NCBI GenBank assembly: GCA_900095095.1 | Contig: FMBT01000299.1 | Span: 124,001-188,000, forward strand | Length of the DNA: 64,000 bases | DNA from: Fragilariopsis cylindrus CCMP1102 | Lineage: Eukaryota > Bacillariophyta > Bacillariophyceae > Bacillariales > Bacillariaceae | Direction: 5' to 3' | In this document: positions 57,847 through 64,000 of the stretch, in pieces | How positions within the stretch are numbered: the stretch's first letter is position 1 | How the letters are laid out: each line of letters starts with the position of its first letter | Program-made: the position numbers and the translations under genes | The notes under the pieces: model-generated | What the model was told of the DNA's origin: nothing | Database searches by the model: none | The model's input: only the letters and a program-made list of their open reading frames with translations

Positions 57847-60800
57847 AATAACATTGAATATTATAATATTAAATTATTAAGCGTACAAACGCTGATCACA
57901 AAATAATCTGGAATTACTCTCTTCTCTTGGCCTACTATGATTCTATATTAATGTCGAAATTCTTCCGATAATAATGTTTGGAACTATTGTATAATTCTAT
58001 AGCAAGACAATAACATAATTCCCATAACATCGAAATGACAAATTTGTATGTGTGTGTGTGTGCTGCATAGGACTATGTGTGTGTGCGTGTGTGTATGTAT
58101 GCTTGTATAAGTACCAAAGTAAAATGTTCCTTGTCAAGTGAAATACAAGACTACAGCATGAAAACTCCTATTGGTAACTGTTGTCTTGAGTATAAATGAC
58201 TTTCATTGTTTTGCCTCTTTGCTTTCTCCTAACCCTCAGAAATTTCCTCTTTATTTTATCCTTGTCGGATCATCCTTGGTCACCAGAGATCCTGCAGAAT
58301 ATCATCCGATATTTAGTCCAAGTTTTAGTCCTAAGGAAAGCGTAAGAGAGTATTCACTTTCTCACAGACAAGTTCCCACTGTTCAGTTAATAATGTTGTC
58401 TAATCAATATATTTTGTCATTTTGCTAGACATGTATTAGTTGTGTTGTTGGGTTCTAAGACTATTCAGGCTATTGTGCACTTATTATTACTAGCTAGAAG
58501 AATTTGAGTTGAAGTACTGACTTGCTATTGTGATTTCAACACACATGATAAGTCTTATCTTCACAAATAGTAGGAAGAAATCATTCAAATACAAAGATTG
58601 GGCTCACCCTGAAACCTCAGACAACCCCAAAGTAAGCAAACAGACAGAAGTCGTCCTCTACATCTTCTACAACCTTCCGTGCTTCTTCTAAAAAGAGCGA
58701 AACTCAAAGTCTTTCCTGGATACAGAGCAAACAACAACAACGTTGCCAGTGCCTTACAATATCTATGGTAGAAGTAAGCATAATTATCAAGAAACATGAC
58801 TTAGTTGGCACCAAACAATAATACCTAGGAAATTCTGGCATGGAACTGCTTGGCCGTGTACTACTACAGACATCAATAACAGAGCCATCATCTATCTATA
58901 ATCCATCTTCATCAACACACACAAATTGGACTCAGAGTAAGTAACAACAGAGCCAACATCAAAGCCATCAGGAAACACAAACCACCCCTGGCAAAGCAAA
59001 CAGCAAGGATCACTCCACCAACAAAGAAACAAAAACAAACTGTTGAAGAATACACCTACTCATCTTCATCCTGTGCCTCATCAACCTCCTGTGCCTCATC
59101 AACCTCAGCCTCTGGTTTGTCCTCCAGCCCCTCCAGCCCCTTGGCAAAGTCTGACAAAGTTTGACAAAGATGACAAAGAAGACAACAAAGACAGTGAAAG
59201 AAAAGGAAGGCAATGACGATACAGAGGAAGTTGAAGAAGGCAAAGACAACCATACAAAACAACAGGAGACTAAGGAAGATGGCAGCCACAATACAATAAT
59301 CCACTATGCCTCACGGATTATTAGGATCGCCAACTACAACAGGAGGCTAATGTAGATGGTAGCCACTCCAATCCTTCACATGTACAAGAAGTCTAGTCAG
59401 GATTACCACACCAAAAGCAAGGACAACAAGAATCTTCTTCACACTAATATACAACACACTCAACAAGATCCCTTCAAGGGGAACATGCAACTACTAACAA
59501 GCTATTATATCTATTTTTATAATATCTTGTTTTATTACCAAACAAACTGCTCGAACACTGTCTTCATGTACTGTTCTATCAAGGCACGGGGAGGGGGGGG
59601 GGGGGGATCATATGTTACACATAGCTCAAAGCATAGGAATGTATGTGTGGTAGATAAACTTCTTCATTAGGTCTACATTGACTGAGGGGAAGGGGAAAAT
59701 TTGTTGATGATCAGGATATTTGAACACACATGTTGTCTACATTGTACGTTTCACAGACAATCTATGATTGTTGAAACAGGATTATAATAGTCTTACTTTT
59801 CGGTCTTGTAAGATTCTATTAAAGCTGGAAGGGTTGATATATACTGACCCTTATATTGAAAGACTACTCACGGTTGTTCTACCAGGTTATCTAAACCCTT
59901 CTTGTCAGCAAAACTCCCCTAGAAGAATGGCGTAACTTTCTGTAGATATATCTATAGTAACGTCGTACGATACTAACGATGATGTTCAAACGCAAAAGTT
60001 GTTATTAACACACTTGTTTATTTAGTCTATGGTTATTACAATTTCTCAACAATAAAAGACAGCAATTGTTCATTTCTTGTGATCGAGGTAATTCTGCTCT
60101 TTTCTTTGTGTTCTAGTATTGCGGTTTCCAGTAACCTTGTATATACATCTTTCTGTTCCTAACTCACTTCGCCTTAATACATATATATCGTATTAGCGGT
60201 TCAAAGGGGACATCGACATTCTGCTTCGACTTCCATATGTATAACACTCTTCTTGATCGTGTTCTATATATTCGGACACTTCTCCTAATGTGTTCCGGTT
60301 TGTATAAATATACCTAAGCACTTCATTTGTTTGTGCTCGGTTCCAATTGCTTCGACAAGTCACTTCAACTCCAAAACGTACAATTTTGGCTTTTAGCTAA
60401 CTTTCTGTTCTCTTTTATATTAATAATGCATACACGTGCATTTTCTCTCACTAATCTCATCGCGCTCGTATTTCTACTCCGCGGGGCTTATGTACGACAT
60501 ATGTCTCATACACTCGAGTACTATGTATAATTTAACACTACACACTTACTCCCAGTCAACGGACTATTATACCACCAATTGAGCTGAGCTAGTTAAAGCT
60601 TTCAAGCTTAGAGGCAATTTTTTTCCATGCTAATATTTGGTTTCCTATGGTTTTTGTTGATACCGGTAGGAATGTTGAATGTTAAATGTACCTTACAATT
60701 AATTATTATTTCTTACAAAATAAAATCTTCTCACTATTTTACCATCGGGACTTAATCATCAATCAGTCCCGTCATACCTATTTACGGTCGCCATCATCCT

Positions 60801-60986
60801 CATCAAATCAATGGCATCAAGAAAACAAATAAAATATTTTATTGTCATATCGATTACAAAAGCATTTCGATCTTTCGATCAATAATACGACGCTGTTTGC
60901 ATTAGCTCTTTACAGCATTCAAGCATCCTTGTATTTAAAACAGAGCAATCGGTAATGAATTGCAGAAAGTGAATCAATCGACTGAG
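57847..60986. other. 3.1-kb gene-poor stretch
   Basis: The longest gap in the window. It holds a (TG)n tract (about 58047-58062 and again to 58100), an 18-bp tandem duplication (CTGTGCCTCATCAACCTC, 59071-59106), GACAAAG-rich sequence (59140-59200) and a G14 run. Small frames exist on both strands but none has a recognisable domain. The 58,560-59,500 part has a different texture, rich in CAAC and CTC on the plus strand, and may be an old mobile-element remnant. Confidence 0.45.
59593..59606 (+). repeat. G14 homopolymer
   Basis: Fourteen G preceded by GGGGA, a potential quadruplex-forming tract in the gene-poor region. Confidence 0.9.
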
Positions 60987-63900
60987 ATGGTTTCTCGAAC
61001 ACCCACATACGATGCCATCATTGCCTTGACGAGACAGTTGTCGAATAACGATACAAAAACTACCAAGCGACGGCAAATAGCATCGGATTTAGAACGGCAG
61101 CTATCAAACTATAGTGTCCGGAAACAACTAGCTGACGAAGTATCCCCAGGAATAGGCGACTATTCTACTGCTGTTAGGAGATGTAAAGCATTGCAGTTAC
61201 TCTGGTCAAATGCTCTTAACGCGTCCATTCACACGGTCAAATCAATTCTCAAAACGAAAACGAAATTAAGCGTTGAAGATATTCGATTACCTTACAAAAT
61301 ATTACGAGCATCTTCACAACCCGACTATGCCTTTGATACCAACGGTATAGGGCTAACAAAGTTACCAAAAAAATCGGTGAGGAATGCATTGAAATTTTGT
61401 GTGGAAATGCTACAGAATGAAAAAGTTACTGAGGTTAAGGGAGAAGAAAATATGATTGATATGTTATACTTTCTTTGCTCAAGGGATGAATATGTGGGAT
61501 ACTTCAAATACACGGTCGACTTTCAAAACATCTTAACTGAGATATTTTATAGAATAAGAGAAGACGACGACGAGATGGAGGCACCCATTGAACTTTTCGA
61601 AGCTTCTTGTAAAGTATTTGATGCCTTATTTAGCACTTGCAATCGATTGGGTATTCAAAATCACATTTTCATTTCTGATAGTTTAGAAGTTGTTTCGAGA
61701 TGGTGCAAAAAAGGTATTCAAGAAAATTCTTTCAACTCTACAACTGTTACCCGTCAGCATTTTTTCAATGCTACTGCAACTATATTATATTCTCATCCTG
61801 AACATTCAATTGGTCCCATGAAACGATATGGGCGTCATATCTTACGTTACTGCAAAAAGGCATACCCCTGTGCGCAAGGCCATCACAAAGATGCGTTGAA
61901 TAAATACTTGTTATCACATTTGTAAGGCATCGTTCCTTTCTTTTTTGAGAATTTTGCATGTCAATCTTATTTTTTTACGACGACTGCTGATCTTCCTTTC
62001 GTTTCAATTTTCTCTTTGTGCGTTAAATAATACTTAGATTTGTTGCTCAGGTTGCAGGTAAAATTCAAGGTTTACTCGATGGAGACCTTGGAGATCTTGG
62101 AGCAGCATCACTCACAGAACGGCAAGTATTGGACATACTCAATTTAGGTATACACGATACAGTAAAGGTCTTTGAAAAAGAAAATATGAACACTGCCATA
62201 GAAAGTCGAACAAAACGACAGAAACTTTCCAGTCAGGCACTTTGGCGCCCATTGGAGACTCGTCAACAGCTTCATTTAGAATTGATAGCGAGACTACTAG
62301 CATGTGCACAACGTCTTTACATGGCACGCGAGGGATGGGTTGCTCTAGACAGACCAGATGATACATTGGAAGAATTTTGGAAGATACGTGGTCCGAACAA
62401 CGATGGAGATTGGGTAGATCCTAAACCACCTGAAGTCGAAAAGGTATCTATTCAGGTTCTTGCAGAATGTCCATGGATGAGCTTGATACTACGGAACATA
62501 ATTCCGTCAAATGATTGTGCTATACCTAGTAAACCAGATATTTCTGGTGCGATTACTCCTATCCAAAATCCGTTATACTCAGTATTGAAATTGCTGGAAA
62601 AGGAGGAATATTCGCGCGCTTCTCCAATACCTTATCTAGCTATTATTGGAGCTTGTGCTGAACTGTTTCCAGCAGGGGAATGTTGGACATCAAGTACCAC
62701 GGAAAATTGGCATTGCTTTACACCAAAGGATAAGCTCAGAGATGAAGTCATATATAGCCACGGATCGAGCCCATTCGACTTGACAGTTCTACTATCGATT
62801 CTTTTGAAACTTCTTGCACAACACGGGTCACCTGAAGGTGACCCCCGGGCTCAGTATTGGATCCTGCTGACTTTGACAAAGCTTACAGAGACTACAGCTG
62901 TGATGTTTCAGAATTCAGAGAGTAATCCTCGTGATCTTCTCTATCTAAGCACAGAGTGGAGAATGATTTGGAAAACTCTATTGCGACCCGATCTTCGATA
63001 CGTTTCCTACGCCAATTTCTTGGGGGAGAATTCGCTGGGTGAAATTCTTGTCACCCTCTTGACAGAGATAGTTTCACGGGGATGCACACAGTTATTACAA
63101 ACGAATCCTAATGCGATTGGATGTAGACAGTCTTCTTTTGTTTACGATAATCAGAATCAAATTTGGAGTTTCCTGGTACTCAAACCTACGATATTTGGAG
63201 CAGATAGATCAAGAGCTCATTTTGAATTAATTTCATCGATATCACAGCTTGCAGGGCTATCAGACGAAAAATCTATCCGTCGTGATCTCTTTCGTCTATC
63301 CCTTACTTGTATGGAGGAAGCATTCAAGAAACGGACACATTCGACTCTAGAATATTCTTGCAAACAGGAACTTATCAGGGCTATTGCATCTTGCATCCTT
63401 GGCCTGGTTACTGGGAAGGCACTTTCCTTATCGAGATTGTCATCGACTGACTCTCGGTTTCTTATAACAAGGGGGACCGACGAGTGCTTGTCTATGCAAC
63501 AGACTGATGATGGTACACACAGGATGGAATCAGAAAATATAAGTGAGATCTGCTTGAAGCTTCTTTGGGGCTGTAACGAAAATATTAGGCGAGATCCGAT
63601 TTTATCACTCGTCGCTTTGTATAGATCCAAGTTGGATCCACCCTCTTTAGTAGCCAAGAGACTTCGTGAACGCCTGAAGGAGAAAGAAACCATAAACGAA
63701 AATCACGCCTCTGACTTCATTTCTGAGGCCGAATCAGAAGAGTTACGGAAAATTGCTTTTGTCTTCCTGGACTCGGTAGCTCCCGTCGATTCAAACAAAA
63801 ACATCGAACTGCAAAAAAGCTCCCACCGTTTAAATTCATCAAAATCTGGAGGGATTAAACTAATGTTGAGCCTTTTGATGACCCGCACAAGCACTGACAC

Positions 63901-64000
63901 GGGTGCTCTCGATGATATTCATGATATTTTAACTTTCTTCGTCAATTCCATTTCTGAACTCGCTCGAGTCCGTTTCGAACCCGATGAATACCTCGAAATA
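60987..64000 (+). CDS. ATM/Tel1-like PIK-related kinase, N-terminal part (continues past window)
   Basis: Exon 1 is 60987-61921 and exon 2 runs from 62038 to the right edge with no stop (CATTT|GTAAGG ... ACTTAG|A keeps frame). At least 965 residues are seen. The first 45 residues resemble the TAN motif of Tel1/ATM (ALTRQLSNN..TKRRQIASDLERQLSN, shortened). Helical HEAT-type repeats follow. The block WRMIWKTLLRPDLRYVSYAN with NSLGEILVTLL, and the RKIEL-like RTKRQKL..ALWRPLE segment, fit the ATM N-terminal solenoid. The FAT and kinase domains would lie beyond the window. ATM is activated at DNA double-strand breaks. The call rests on remote similarity judged by eye; another HEAT-repeat giant is possible. 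Confidence 0.6.
62825..62844 (+). other. Perfect 8-bp hairpin within coding exon
   Basis: GGGTCACC, a 4-nt TGAA loop, then GGTGACCC. It lies in frame within the ATM-like exon and encodes GSPEGDP. A strong stem-loop in the mRNA; may be chance. Confidence 0.7.

Noticed and set aside
59010-59304. Minus-strand frames ending in an acidic tail (DEAQEVDEAQ)
   Set aside because: The tail comes from an 18-bp tandem repeat, and the upstream half is only hydrophobic low-complexity sequence; no splice or family support.
59998-60540. A TATAAAT box and TGTTA/TAACA ends suggested a solitary LTR of a Copia-like element
   Set aside because: The 5-bp flanks do not match, no primer-binding site or coding remnant is nearby and no second copy is in the window; treated only as a fossil possibility.
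1-64000. tRNA, rRNA, CRISPR or bacterial operon signals
   Set aside because: No cloverleaf with matching A and B boxes, no rRNA core and no regularly spaced repeats were found; spliced genes and plastid presequences show eukaryotic DNA.

Overview
The window is eukaryotic nuclear DNA, AT-rich, with about two dozen genes packed on both strands, mostly with 0 to 5 short GT-AG introns. I read it as a diatom chromosome. Two predicted proteins carry a signal peptide followed by a transit peptide whose first residue after the likely cleavage site is Phe (the diatom ASAFAP-type plastid signal), and many proteins hold Asn, Asp, Ser or Gln runs encoded by trinucleotide repeats. Species and pennate/centric status cannot be fixed from the sequence alone.

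Layout. 1-10,908 is a nested transposon block. A LINE with endonuclease, reverse transcriptase and RNase H enters from the left edge (+). A MULE-type DNA transposon lies on the minus strand and has been hit by that LINE and by a second, 5'-truncated inverted copy of the same LINE family, flanked by a perfect 17-bp target duplication. From 11,454 rightward the genes are host genes: GNB1L/Asa1-like WD40, TauE/SafE transporter, a SAP-domain low-complexity gene, TRAPPC2 (sedlin), a small plastid membrane protein, a protein kinase, an NSUN-type RNA methyltransferase, RBM22, a HAD-like protein, a topoisomerase VI B-like protein, a START-like protein, CPSF73, a PqiA-like membrane protein, a DDX60-like helicase, a prolyl 4-hydroxylase with ankyrin repeats, a zinc-ribbon protein, a PPR protein, MAK11/PAK1IP1, a GT64-like glycosyltransferase, a Rieske-like plastid protein, COQ5, and the 5' part of an ATM/Tel1-like kinase that runs off the right edge.

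The host genes serve mixed housekeeping roles and I see no operon-like system. RNA processing (RBM22, CPSF73, NSUN), ribosome assembly (MAK11), vesicle tethering (TRAPPC2), ubiquinone synthesis (COQ5), plastid proteins and DNA-break biology (TopoVIB-like, ATM) are represented. Many neighbours are head-to-head with 300-600 bp between start codons, so shared promoters are likely.

An unexpected pattern is that at least six otherwise well-conserved host genes change reading frame without a fitting intron, and almost every change is the same kind (one base too few, usually at a short homopolymer). Other long genes are perfectly open. Assembly deletion errors are the simplest explanation; programmed -1 frameshifting or real decay are alternatives. 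Intron boundaries were placed by eye from splice consensus plus protein continuity and may be off by a base.
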